Origin: Nitrogeniibacter sp050293885
GTDB taxonomy: Bacteria > Pseudomonadota > Gammaproteobacteria > Burkholderiales > Rhodocyclaceae
Reading direction: 5' to 3'
Length of the DNA stretch: 57,872 nucleotides
NCBI GenBank assembly: GCA_050293885.1
Contig: JBNKNO010000016.1
Location: 1 to 57,872 of the forward strand
In this document: one piece after another, positions 37,634 through 45,627 of the stretch
How positions within the stretch are numbered: the stretch's first letter is position 1
How the letters are laid out: every line of letters starts with the position of its first letter
Program-made: the position numbers and the translations under genes
Notes under the pieces: generated by a model
The model's input: the letters and a program-made list of their open reading frames with translations, nothing else
The model's database searches: none
Told to the model about the DNA's origin: nothing

Positions 37634-38842
37634 CTAACGCGTCAGAAATATCTGCAGCAAGTCGTTCAGAAAGCGTTGGCCGCGTTCGGTGGGTCGCAGG
37701 TGTTGGCGGTCCGCCGCCAGCAGACCGCGCCCTCTGGCGTCGATCAGCTGGGCCTCGACGGCGTCGAGTGGCATCCCGGTGCGCGCTTCGAACAGATCGG
37801 TCGGCACGCCGTCGATGAGGCGCAGCGCATTCATCATGAATTCGAAGGGCAGATCGTCGGCACTGATGTACTGCCGATCCTGGATGAAGTCGCCGCCATG
37901 GTGGGCGGCAAGATAGGCGCCGGGGTGCTTGTGGCGCATTTGTCGCACGATGCCCTCGTGGCTCGATAGCTTGCTGTGCGCGCCCGCGCCGATTCCCAAA
38001 TAATCCCCGAAGGTCCAGTAGTTGAGATTGTGCCGGCAGCGCATGTTCTTTTGCGCAAAGGCCGAGGTTTCATAGTGCCCGTAGCCGGCATCGGCGAGCG
38101 TGTTCTCCACCTGCTCCTGCATATCTGCGGCGACATCCGGGTCGGGCAGTGACGGTGGGCTGTGATGGAAGGGCGTGTTCGGTTCGAGCGTGAGGTGGTA
38201 GCACGATAGGTGTTGCGGACCGAGCGCGACGGCGGTCGCCAGATCCGCCGCCAGATGGGCCGCAGACTGTTCGGGCAGGGCATACATCAGATCGAAGTTG
38301 ACCTGTTCGAAGTGGGTCAGCGCCAGTTCGGCGGCGCGGCGTGCCTCGGCGCCCGCGTGAATGCGGCCGAGCGCATGCAGATAGCGGTCGTCGAAACTCT
38401 GGATGCCCAGCGACAGTCGATTGACGCCCGCGGCGCGATAAGCGGCAAAACGGCCGGCCTCGACGGTGCCCGGATTGGCTTCGAGCGTGATTTCGGCCAT
38501 GGGGTCGAGCGCTACGCGCATGCGCACCGCGGTCAGCAGGCGATCCAACCCGGTCTCGGTCAGCAGGCTGGGCGTGCCGCCGCCGATGAACACACTGCCG
38601 ACGCGCCGGCCCCAGATGCCGGGCAACGCGGCCTCCAGGTCGGCAATCAGCGCATCGATGTAGGCCGCTTCGGGAATGCCCTCGTGCGGCACGGCATGGG
38701 AGTTGAAGTCGCAGTACGGGCATTTGCGCACACACCACGGAAAATGGATGTAGAGCGCCAGCGGGGGGGGCGTGGTGAGCCGCGGCGACCCGTCGGCCTG
38801 CGCCCGTTGCGGCCGCAGCGGAATGACGCGCCGATCGTTCAT
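37634..38842 (-). CDS. hemW: Radical SAM heme chaperone HemW
   Basis: A 402-residue radical SAM protein with the cluster motif CVRKCPYCDFNSH (CX3CX2C), VGSVFIGGGTPSLL, ITLEANPGTVEAGRFAAYR, VNRLSLGIQSFDDRYLHALG and a HemW C-terminal domain (LNYWTFGDYLGIGAGAHSK). The CDFNSH extension and the lack of the CpdH residues mark it as HemW rather than HemN; it inserts heme into respiratory enzymes. It overlaps rdgB by four bases (ATGA) and is the last gene of rph-rdgB-hemW on the minus strand. Confidence 0.95.
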   Translation of the reverse strand: MNDRRVIPLRPQRAQADGSPRLTTPPPLALYIHFPWCVRKCPYCDFNSHAVPHEGIPEAAYIDALIADLEAALPGIWGRRVGSVFIGGGTPSLLTETGLDRLLTAVRMRVALDPMAEITLEANPGTVEAGRFAAYRAAGVNRLSLGIQSFDDRYLHALGRIHAGAEARRAAELALTHFEQVNFDLMYALPEQSAAHLAADLATAVALGPQHLSCYHLTLEPNTPFHHSPPSLPDPDVAADMQEQVENTLADAGYGHYETSAFAQKNMRCRHNLNYWTFGDYLGIGAGAHSKLSSHEGIVRQMRHKHPGAYLAAHHGGDFIQDRQYISADDLPFEFMMNALRLIDGVPTDLFEARTGMPLDAVEAQLIDARGRGLLAADRQHLRPTERGQRFLNDLLQIFLTR

Positions 38843-39441
38843 TGCGTGACCTGTTCTGCCTGCAGTCGCTCGATCAGGTGGCGGCAGGCCGCTCCGCGAT
38901 GGCTGAGGGTGTTCTTGAGCTTGGGGTCGAGTTCTGCAGCCGTTTGCTGAAGCTCGTCGAGCCAGAACAGCGGGTCGTAGCCGAAGCCGTTTTCGCCGCG
39001 TGGCTCCTTGAGGATTTCGCCCAGCCATTGCCCTTCGGCGATGAGCGGTTGCGGATCGTCGGCGTGGCGTACCAGCGCGAGCACGCACACGAAGCGTGCG
39101 CGGCGCTCGGACTCTCCGGCCAGGTCGGCCAGCAGCCGGTCGATGTTGCGCTGATCCGATTTCGGTTCGCCCGCGTAACGGGCCGAGTGAATGCCGGGGG
39201 CGCCGTCGAGGATGTCGACACACAGGCCGGAGTCGTCGGCCAGTGCGGGCAGACCGGTGCATCTGGCCGCGTGTCGGGCCTTGGCGATGGCGTTTTCGAC
39301 AAAGCCGGGAAAGGGTTCGTCGGTCTCCGGCACATCGAAATCCGACTGCGGCCGTACGGTGATGCCCAGTGGCGCGAGCAGTGCCGCGAACTCCTTGAGC
39401 TTGCCGGTGTTGTTGCTGGCGAGGACGAGTTCTCCAATCAT
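38839..39441 (-). CDS. rdgB: XTP/dITP pyrophosphatase RdgB
   Basis: A 200-residue Ham1/RdgB family house-cleaning enzyme: LVLASNNTGKLKEFAALL, PETDEPFPGFVENAIAKARH, ALADDSGLCVDILDGAPGIH, SARYAGE and FGYDPLFW, with SHRGAAC near the end. It hydrolyses ITP, dITP and XTP to keep them out of nucleic acids. It overlaps hemW and rph by four bases each, indicating a tightly coupled operon. Confidence 0.96.
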   Translation of the reverse strand: MIGELVLASNNTGKLKEFAALLAPLGITVRPQSDFDVPETDEPFPGFVENAIAKARHAARCTGLPALADDSGLCVDILDGAPGIHSARYAGEPKSDQRNIDRLLADLAGESERRARFVCVLALVRHADDPQPLIAEGQWLGEILKEPRGENGFGYDPLFWLDELQQTAAELDPKLKNTLSHRGAACRHLIERLQAEQVTQ

Positions 39442-40163
39442 GGTGCCGGCTGCGCGAGCGCGTCGCGCTGCAAGGTGTTGAGTTGGGTGATGCCCGCCGC
39501 GGCCAGATCGAGCAGGGCGTCGAGTTCGGCGCGGGTGAAGGCATTGCCCTCGGCCGTGCCTTGCACTTCGACGAAGTGTCCCGAGGCGGTCATGACCACG
39601 TTCATGTCGGTGTCGCAGGCGGAGTCCTCGGCGTAATCCAGATCGAGCACCGGGGTGCCGTCGAACACGCCCACCGACACCGCGGCGATCAGTTCGCGCA
39701 TCGGGTTCTCCTTCAGGGCGCCGCTGGCCACGAGGCCGTTGAGGGCGTCCATGACCGCCACACAGGCTCCGGTGATCGAGGCCGTGCGCGTGCCGCCGTC
39801 CGCCTGCAGCACATCGCAGTCGATGATGATCTGGCGTTCGCCGAGCGCGTTCAGGTCCACCACGGCGCGCAGGCTGCGGCCGATGAGGCGCTGGATTTCC
39901 TGGGTGCGGCCACTTTGCTTGCCGCGTGCGGCTTCTCGCCCGCTGCGCGTGTGGGTCGAGCGCGGCAACATGCCGTATTCGGCCGTCAGCCAGCCCTTGC
40001 CCTGCCCGCGCAGAAAGCCGGGAACCGACGCTTCCACACTGGCGGTGCACAGCACCTGGGTGTCGCCGAACTCGATCAGCACCGAGCCTTCGGCATGCTT
40101 GGTGAAGCGGCGGGTGATGCGCACGGGGCGCAGGGCGTCGGGGGTTCTGTGACTGGGTCGCAT
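39438..40163 (-). CDS. rph: Ribonuclease PH
   Basis: A 241-residue phosphorolytic exoribonuclease for tRNA 3' ends. It has the opening MRPSHRTPDALRPVRITRRF, FLRGQGKGWLTAEYGMLPRS, TRTASITGACVAVMDALNGL and DLDYAEDSACDTDMNVVMT, all conserved in RNase PH. It is the first gene of rph-rdgB-hemW, and its start is 31 bases from the end of the PP2C gene, so the whole minus-strand cluster may be read together. Confidence 0.97.
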   Translation of the reverse strand: MRPSHRTPDALRPVRITRRFTKHAEGSVLIEFGDTQVLCTASVEASVPGFLRGQGKGWLTAEYGMLPRSTHTRSGREAARGKQSGRTQEIQRLIGRSLRAVVDLNALGERQIIIDCDVLQADGGTRTASITGACVAVMDALNGLVASGALKENPMRELIAAVSVGVFDGTPVLDLDYAEDSACDTDMNVVMTASGHFVEVQGTAEGNAFTRAELDALLDLAAAGITQLNTLQRDALAQPAP

Positions 40164-40194
40164 GGGGATTTCCGGTGGTGCTGGGTTGGGGCGG

Positions 40195-41115
40195 TCAGTC
40201 CTGGGTGAACTTCTTGATCGCCACGTTGATTTCGCTGATCGCTTGCTCGATCTCTTCGTCGGTCAGATCTTGTGCGCCATTGCCCACGCTGCGCTCGAAG
40301 CTCTCCATTTGCGTGGTGAAGCTACTGACCGCCATGGTCTGGGTGGACACGGTGTCAGGCAGTTCGTCGGCAAAATCGTCATGCCACATCAGGCTGATCA
40401 TCGAGAGGTTGTCTGCGTGCGCGCCGGCCAGCGTCTCGGCGGCGTCGAGCACGCGTGGTGTGTCTTTCATCAGGTTCTTGGGGGTTGCCAGGCGCTTGAC
40501 GAGCTCTTCGGTGCCCAGCGGGCCCCAGGCGCCATCCGTGCACAGCAGGATGACATCGCCCGAATAGAGCGGCGTCGGACGCGAAAACTCGATCTGCGGT
40601 GAGTGGTTGCCGCCCAGGCAGCTGTAGATGCGGTTGCGCCCGGGATGCTTGGCTGCGCCTTCGGCGTCGATCAGGCCCTGGTCCATCATCAGCTGCACGC
40701 GCGAATGGTCACGCGTTTGCGCTTCCACCTCGCCATTGCGCAACAGATAAAGGCGCGAATCGCCCGCATGCGCCCAGTGCGCCAGGCCATTCTGGATCAG
40801 ACACACCACCGTCGTGGTACGCGGGGCTTCGGGCAGATGCTTGTCGAAGGCGTAATCGAGAATGGCGTGATGGGCGTTGGTCATCACGTGCGAGAGGAAC
40901 AGCACCGGATCCTGCACGAGGGGCTGCGCCTCGCGCTGGAAGGTCTGGGTGATGTATTGCACGGCGATTTGCGCCGCCACCTCGCCATGCAGATGGCCGC
41001 CCATGCCGTCGGCAATGACCAGCAGCAGCGCGTCGCGCGAGTAACAGTAGGCAATGCGGTCCTGGTTGGAGGGGCGTTTGCCGGGTCGGCTTTCCTGGTA
41101 GATCGTGAATTTCAT
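40195..41115 (-). CDS. PP2C-type serine/threonine phosphatase
   Basis: A 306-residue protein with a PP2C/SpoIIE-like catalytic domain: VIADGMGGHLHGEVAAQIAV (metal-binding DGMGG), LAHWAHAGDSRLYLLRNGEV, TRDHSRVQLMMDQGLI and ILLCTDGAWGPL with DNLSMI. It dephosphorylates Ser/Thr residues, most likely those phosphorylated by the kinase gene directly upstream, which it overlaps by four bases (ATGA). The C-terminal 60 residues are helical and lie outside the catalytic domain. The start at 41115 is chosen because it makes this overlap. Confidence 0.93.
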   Translation of the reverse strand: MKFTIYQESRPGKRPSNQDRIAYCYSRDALLLVIADGMGGHLHGEVAAQIAVQYITQTFQREAQPLVQDPVLFLSHVMTNAHHAILDYAFDKHLPEAPRTTTVVCLIQNGLAHWAHAGDSRLYLLRNGEVEAQTRDHSRVQLMMDQGLIDAEGAAKHPGRNRIYSCLGGNHSPQIEFSRPTPLYSGDVILLCTDGAWGPLGTEELVKRLATPKNLMKDTPRVLDAAETLAGAHADNLSMISLMWHDDFADELPDTVSTQTMAVSSFTTQMESFERSVGNGAQDLTDEEIEQAISEINVAIKKFTQD

Positions 41116-42059
41116 GAGCGACCGATGAATGATTTGAGTCGGGTACCGACATCGGCGAACCATGATGCGGGCATGGCTTCGTCGGTGCCGCGCTGAACCA
41201 GCGCTTTTTGTAAAGCGTAGACGCTTTGCGGTCTTTCGAGAGGGTCGAGTTTAAGACACCAGTCGATGGTCTCGAGCAGTTGCTCGCTAAAGCGCGTCGC
41301 GAACAATTTGGACGCGGGCACGAAGTTGTCCTTCTTGCCACGTTCGTCCGAGCGCGGCGGCGCGCTGCCGCCAATGCAAGCATACAGACTGGCGCCGACG
41401 CTGTAGATGTCACTCCATGGGCCCAACGCTTCACGGCCGGCGAATTGCTCCGGCGAGGCAAAGCCCGGCGTGTACATGGGTTTGAGCATGGGCTGGCCGG
41501 TCAGCAGTGTTTGCCGTGCGGCGCCGAAGTCGAGCAGCACCGGGGTGCCGTCGGTGCGCAGGTAAATGTTGGACGGCTTGATGTCCAGATGCAGCAGCTT
41601 GTGGGAATGGACCTCGCGCAGGCCATTGAGCATGCGCGTGAACACGCCTCGCAAAAAGCGCTCACGCAGGTCTTCGCGGTGTTTGTGCACGTAGTCGTGC
41701 AGGGTGCGGCCGCGCTCGAACTGCATCACCATGTACACGGTGCCGTTGGCACGAAAGAAGTTGAGCACGCGCACCACGTTCGGGTGCATGAGCTTGGCCA
41801 GCGCGCGGCCTTCCTCGAAAAAGCACTTCATGCCGTAGCGGAACGCCGCCTGATGGTCGGCCGTTACGACAGGTTCGATCTCCCCCTCTCCGCGCAATGC
41901 CAGCGAGTTGGGCAGGTATTCCTTGATGGCGACCGGCGTGCCGTCCTCGTCGTAGGCGAGGTACACAATCGAAAAGCCCCCGAGCGACAACTGGCGCTCG
42001 ATTCGGTACTGATCCAGCTGAAAGCCGGAGGGCAGTGCCTTGTTTACTTGAGGGGGCAT
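41112..42059 (-). CDS. Serine/threonine protein kinase
   Basis: A 315-residue Hanks-type kinase without a membrane span. Conserved parts: LSLGGFSIVYLAYDEDG (reduced glycine loop), VAIKEYLP (catalytic lysine), HLDIKPSNIYL (catalytic loop, with HLD in place of HRD), LLDFGAAR, TPGFASPEQF and SDIYSVGASLYACIGG. It phosphorylates Ser/Thr and is paired with the PP2C phosphatase that overlaps its end. The promoter at 42091-42119 is a good sigma-70 match. Target proteins are unknown. Confidence 0.94.
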   Translation of the reverse strand: MPPQVNKALPSGFQLDQYRIERQLSLGGFSIVYLAYDEDGTPVAIKEYLPNSLALRGEGEIEPVVTADHQAAFRYGMKCFFEEGRALAKLMHPNVVRVLNFFRANGTVYMVMQFERGRTLHDYVHKHREDLRERFLRGVFTRMLNGLREVHSHKLLHLDIKPSNIYLRTDGTPVLLDFGAARQTLLTGQPMLKPMYTPGFASPEQFAGREALGPWSDIYSVGASLYACIGGSAPPRSDERGKKDNFVPASKLFATRFSEQLLETIDWCLKLDPLERPQSVYALQKALVQRGTDEAMPASWFADVGTRLKSFIGRS

Positions 42060-42090
42060 TAGGTGATCGCTAAGATTCGGTTTTTATGTG

Positions 42091-42119
42091 ATTGTGTTGC
42101 CTCACACCGATGGTGTAAA
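42091..42119 (-). promoter_or_regulatory. Sigma-70 promoter for the kinase-phosphatase pair
   Basis: On the minus strand, -35 TTTACA (five of six) and -10 CACAAT (four of six) with a 17-base spacer, 32 bases before the kinase start. It lies in the 90-base region shared with the divergent yicC gene, so control of the two may be linked. Confidence 0.5.
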
Positions 42120-42149
42120 GCGCCGCGCAGTCCACACAGGAGAGCCTGA

Positions 42150-43019
42150 ATGATACGGAGTATGACCGGCTTTGCGGTGGCTCACCGTGAATTGGGTCGG
42201 GTCAGCTTGCATATGGAGCTGCGTAGCGTCAATTCGCGCTTTCTCGATCTCGTGTTTCGCCTGGGGGATGACGTGCGTCAGGCGGAACCGGCGCTGCGTG
42301 AGTTGCTCACCGGCCGGCTGAGCCGCGGCAAGGTGGAGTGCCGGCTCGCGCTGCAGAAAAATGACGCCGTCGCATCCGCCGAGATGGCGCTCAATGCCGG
42401 CTTGCTGGCTCAACTGGAAGCGGCGCAAAAGCAACTGACGGCACGTTTTCCCGCCGCGGCACCCATGAGCGTGGCCGAGATGTTGCGCTGGCCGGGGGTG
42501 CTCAATGACGACAGTGTGGGGTTCGACGAATTGCTGCCGGTGATCGCCGACATGGCTGATGTCGCCATCGGCGACTTTCTCGCCAGCCGTTCGCGCGAGG
42601 GTGAGAAGCTCGCCGGCGTGATTCGTGATCGCGTGGCCACCATGCGGTCGCTGGTCGAAAAGATCGCGCCGCGCATGCCCGAGGTCGTGCAGGCGCACCA
42701 GACCAAGTTGCGCGATCGCTTGCGCGAGGCGGTCGAGTCGCTCGACGAAGATCGCATTCGCCATGAAGTCGCGCTGTTCGCGCAGCGCATCGATGTCGAT
42801 GAAGAGCTCGATCGTCTGCGCACGCATCTGGATGAGGTGGAGCGCATCCTCGGCAAGGGCGGGATTGCCGGCAAGCGTCTCGATTTTCTCATGCAGGAAC
42901 TCAACCGCGAGGCCAATACCCTGGCGTCCAAGAGTGCCGGCACCGACATCACCGCAGTCGCGATGGAGCTCAAGGTGCTTATCGAGCAGATGCGCGAGCA
43001 GGTGCAGAACATCGAGTGA
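42150..43019 (+). CDS. yicC: YicC family endoribonuclease-like protein
   Basis: A 289-residue YicC/YloC protein: MIRSMTGFAVAHRELGRVSL, MELRSVNSRFLDLVFRL, RGKVECRLALQ, and the C-terminal FLMQELNREANTLASKSAGT with DITAVAMELKVLIEQMREQV. E. coli YicC is an RNA endonuclease involved in sRNA turnover. It is divergent from the kinase gene and ends at a perfect terminator (43033). Confidence 0.96.
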   Translation: MIRSMTGFAVAHRELGRVSLHMELRSVNSRFLDLVFRLGDDVRQAEPALRELLTGRLSRGKVECRLALQKNDAVASAEMALNAGLLAQLEAAQKQLTARFPAAAPMSVAEMLRWPGVLNDDSVGFDELLPVIADMADVAIGDFLASRSREGEKLAGVIRDRVATMRSLVEKIAPRMPEVVQAHQTKLRDRLREAVESLDEDRIRHEVALFAQRIDVDEELDRLRTHLDEVERILGKGGIAGKRLDFLMQELNREANTLASKSAGTDITAVAMELKVLIEQMREQVQNIE

Positions 43020-43032
43020 TGTGTTCCGCACG

Positions 43033-43066
43033 CAAGAAAAAACCGCCTGCGGGCGGTTTTTTCTTG
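43033..43066. terminator. Bidirectional intrinsic terminator after yicC
   Basis: A perfect 15-bp stem (43033-43047 with 43052-43066), loop TGCG, A-tract and T-tract on opposite arms. Confidence 0.93.
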
Positions 43067-43133
43067 TCGGGACAGGTGACGCGCCGGCGTGGCAAACGTC
43101 AGTCCCGGCTGCGATGAATCCCCGAACGCTGCT

Positions 43134-43373
43134 TCAGGCGTTGGCTGCGCGCAGTTTGGCGAGCAGCTTTTCCGCGCGCTTGGGCGGGCCGTAGACCATT
43201 TCGAGCAGCAGCGCGATGGGGATGGGCAGGGGTCGGCCGCTCTCGTAGCGGCTGCCGGCTGATTGAGTCACCCCGATGGGGGCCCAGAATTCAGACTGGC
43301 TCAGTTTTCTTTTGCGGCGCCACTCGAGCACCTGTTCCGATGTGGGTGATTGCGCTTTGTGTCGCTGAGGCAT
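43134..43373 (-). CDS. Small helix-turn-helix (XRE-like) protein
   Basis: A 79-residue protein with an XRE/Cro-type helix-turn-helix core: EQVLEWRRKRKLSQSEFWAP, IGVTQSAGSRYESGR, then PLPIPIALLLEMVYGPP and a basic C-terminus. No extra domain. It is transcribed toward yicC and lies alone; its 5' region contains four consecutive inverted repeats (43492-43607). Whether it controls its own gene is not known. Confidence 0.8.
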   Translation of the reverse strand: MPQRHKAQSPTSEQVLEWRRKRKLSQSEFWAPIGVTQSAGSRYESGRPLPIPIALLLEMVYGPPKRAEKLLAKLRAANA

Positions 43374-43491
43374 GGGCTAGTCCAAAAGTAGTAGTTTTAT
43401 AGATGTATCGGCACTTTAGCCTTTTAGACGGTAGCAATCAATTGCCTTGTGAAATCACACGCTCGTTCTGGAAATGATTGGTAACAAATAG

Positions 43492-43607
43492 CCCTCACGG
43501 GTTTTGAGGGGATGCTTCAGGCGTTTTCATGGGGTACGCCCTAAGGCGTAATTCCCATGTCCTGACAAGCGCTTGTTTCTAGTGAGACGACATACTGAAA
43601 ATGTCGT
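43492..43607. repeat. Cluster of four stem-loops in an AT-richer spacer
   Basis: In the 296-base gap between the small HTH gene and the DUF1840 gene, no gene is supported, but four inverted repeats follow one another. They are CCCTCA/TGAGGG (43492-43510), CATGGG-g-TACGCC with GGCGTA-att-CCCATG (43528-43559, 12 pairs with a small internal loop), ACAAGC/GCTTGT (43565-43576, perfect palindrome) and ACGACAT/ATGTCGT (43587-43607). None is followed by a T-tract. This could be a structured RNA leader or non-coding RNA, or operator sites; no family is recognised. Confidence 0.6.
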
Positions 43608-43669
43608 AGGGGTGTTCGTAATCGACTTGGGTGGGCGACGCGGGAAGCGGCCGGGGTGGGGAGTGCGGG

Positions 43670-44011
43670 TCAGACGCCCCAGGTGACGGGCTTGCCTTCC
43701 TGCTGGGCGTACTCGAGCATCGTGAGCAGCGGCCAGGCGCGCTGATAGAAGCTGACCGGGGCTGCCATGCCCCGCTGGGGGCGGTCGTCGCCGTCCTCGT
43801 CTTCGTTGTCTTCGGCGTCATCGCCCTCGTGGCGCGCCTTGTCTTCTTCGATGGCCGACTTGAGCGCCGCAATGGCGGCGGGCAATTGTTCGACCGTGAC
43901 GATCCCGGTGGGCTCGTCTGCGGGCTTTCCGAGCGCCCGGAGCAAGGTCTTGGCGGCATCACCGAACATGATGACGTCGGCGGCGGCGGCTGATTTGAAG
44001 GTGACGAGCAT
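43670..44011 (-). CDS. DUF1840 domain protein
   Basis: A 113-residue protein of the DUF1840 family, common in betaproteobacteria: MLVTFKSAAAADVIMFGDAA, LGKPADEPTGIVTVEQLPAA, an acidic middle (EGDDAEDNEDEDGDDRP) and QRAWPLLTMLEYAQQEGKPV with VTWGV at the end. Function is unknown. GGAGGG lies just before the ATG. It is followed by the structured spacer and preceded on the same strand by the purine phosphoribosyltransferase, 70 bases away. Confidence 0.88.
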   Translation of the reverse strand: MLVTFKSAAAADVIMFGDAAKTLLRALGKPADEPTGIVTVEQLPAAIAALKSAIEEDKARHEGDDAEDNEDEDGDDRPQRGMAAPVSFYQRAWPLLTMLEYAQQEGKPVTWGV

Positions 44012-44081
44012 GGCATTCCCTCCGGGGGGTGTGTGCGACGGAAAGTTGATATCTGATTTGAGCGTGGCCCTGGGGCCGGGT

Positions 44082-44639
44082 TCAATGGCCTTTCACGGCG
44101 TAGATGCCGGGCGCGTTGCGCCAATAGCCGTGGTAATCCATGCCGTAGCCAAACAGGAAACGATCGGCAAGATCGAGCCCGGTAAAGTCTGCGCGCATGC
44201 CGGCGCGTGCCTTGCGTTCGTGCTGTTTGTGCACCAGCACGGCGGAATGCACCGAGGAGGCCCCCTCGGCCCTGAGCTTGTCGCTGATGGCGGCGAGCGT
44301 GTGGCCTTCGTCGAGGATGTCGTCGAGGACGAGAATGTTGCGACCCTGCGGCGGTTGCGTCGGCGCGACGCGCCAGTCGATCTGATCGCCTTGCAGCGCA
44401 TGGCCATAGCGCGTGGCGTGCAGGTAGGCGACTTCGAGCGGAAACGGGAGCCGGGGCAAGAGCTGGCCGGCGAGCACGAGGCCACCGTTCATCACCACGT
44501 ACACGAGCGGATTTGCACACGCGAAGTGTTCGGTGATTTGTGCGGCCATCTCGTCGAGCGCCGCTTCAACGGTGCGCTGGTCGGCCAGGCAGTCGGCGTC
44601 CTGCATGATCCGGCGGGCGGCTTCTAGATCAAGGCTCAT
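44082..44639 (-). CDS. hpt: Hypoxanthine-guanine phosphoribosyltransferase
   Basis: A 185-residue type I phosphoribosyltransferase. The PRPP-binding motif is NILVLDDILDEGHTL; the flexible loop region and VVMNGGLVLAGQLLPRLPFP fit HGPRT rather than adenine or orotate PRTs. The C-terminal FLFGYGMDYHGYWRNAPGIY resembles Pseudomonas Hpt. It salvages hypoxanthine and guanine. The ATG at 44639 is used because longer versions extend into low-complexity Arg-rich sequence. Confidence 0.9.
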   Translation of the reverse strand: MSLDLEAARRIMQDADCLADQRTVEAALDEMAAQITEHFACANPLVYVVMNGGLVLAGQLLPRLPFPLEVAYLHATRYGHALQGDQIDWRVAPTQPPQGRNILVLDDILDEGHTLAAISDKLRAEGASSVHSAVLVHKQHERKARAGMRADFTGLDLADRFLFGYGMDYHGYWRNAPGIYAVKGH

Positions 44640-44914
44640 GAGTGTGGGTGTCCTTCGAAATCGAGACGGGGCAAGGCGGCGAGTCCGGCGGAGTGCGTTC
44701 GTCGGGGGCGGAATAGTCGCGATTCTAGGCGATGCGCGCATCCAAGCCCACCGCGCGCGGGTGCCGGGAACGCGATGGGCGGATTCGGGTCTATTTTCCG
44801 AACGGCTTGCGGTTTTCTGGATTGGCGCCGAGGCTGCCATAATGTCAAGCCGACGTGACACCGCCAAGACGGTGACAAGAAACATCAGTGCCGCGCGCAC
44901 GAGGAGAACCCCGC

Positions 44915-45571
44915 ATGACACTCCGTTTCGTCGATGCCTGCCGTCTGCCGAACCGTTTTGGCGAATTCACGCTGCACGGTTTTGAGGATGAGACGACCGG
45001 CATCGAGCATCTGGCCCTGACCTACGGCGACGTGGGCGGGCGCGAGCCTGTGCTGGCGCGCATCCACTCGGAGTGCCTCACGGGCGACGGCCTGTTCAGC
45101 GAGCGCTGCGACTGCGGCTACCAACTCGAAGCGGCCATGCGGCGCATTGTCGACGAAGGGCGAGGCGTGATCCTCTATCTGCGTCAGGAAGGCCGGGGTA
45201 TCGGCTTGCTCAACAAGATCCGCGCCTACAAGTTGCAAGATCAGGGAGCCGATACGGTGGAGGCGAACGAGCAACTCGGTTTTCCGGCCGATCTGCGCGA
45301 TTTTTCCATCTGCAAGCCGATGCTCGACCATCTGGGTATTTCGGCCGTGCGACTGATGACCAACAATCCACGCAAGCTCGACAGCCTGAGTGAGCAGGGG
45401 CTGAGCATTGTCGAGCATGTGCCGCTGGAGGTGGGACGCAATGCGCACAATACGGCCTACCTGGATACCAAGGCAGCCAAGCTCGGCCACATCATGAAGC
45501 CGGCGAAGGCCTACCGGCCGGCGTCGCCGGACGGCGCGCCCGAGACGGAAGTGAGCTGCCAAGTGCAGTAA
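44915..45571 (+). CDS. ribA: GTP cyclohydrolase II
   Basis: A 218-residue enzyme starting at ATG 44915 with GAGGAG upstream. The zinc site C-X10-C-X-C is in HSECLTGDGLFSERCDCG, followed by YLRQEGRGIGLLNKIRAYKL (catalytic region), DTVEANEQLGFPADLRDF and LMTNNPRKLDSL. It opens the GTP ring as the first step of riboflavin synthesis. It is the stand-alone form, without the RibB domain, with a slightly long C-terminus. A CATAAT -10-like hexamer lies at 44838. No FMN riboswitch is seen upstream. Confidence 0.96.
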   Translation: MTLRFVDACRLPNRFGEFTLHGFEDETTGIEHLALTYGDVGGREPVLARIHSECLTGDGLFSERCDCGYQLEAAMRRIVDEGRGVILYLRQEGRGIGLLNKIRAYKLQDQGADTVEANEQLGFPADLRDFSICKPMLDHLGISAVRLMTNNPRKLDSLSEQGLSIVEHVPLEVGRNAHNTAYLDTKAAKLGHIMKPAKAYRPASPDGAPETEVSCQVQ

Positions 45572-45600
45572 GGGCGTGCGCCGCTCAAGACGCCAAAGGA

Positions 45601-45625
45601 AAAGGGCCGCATCGTGCGGCCCTTT
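45601..45625. terminator. Bidirectional intrinsic terminator
   Basis: Stem AAAGGGCCGCA (45601-45611) with TGCGGCCCTTT (45615-45625), loop TCG, followed by more T. It lies between the convergent ribA and nitronate monooxygenase-like genes. Confidence 0.9.
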
Positions 45626-45627
45626 TT

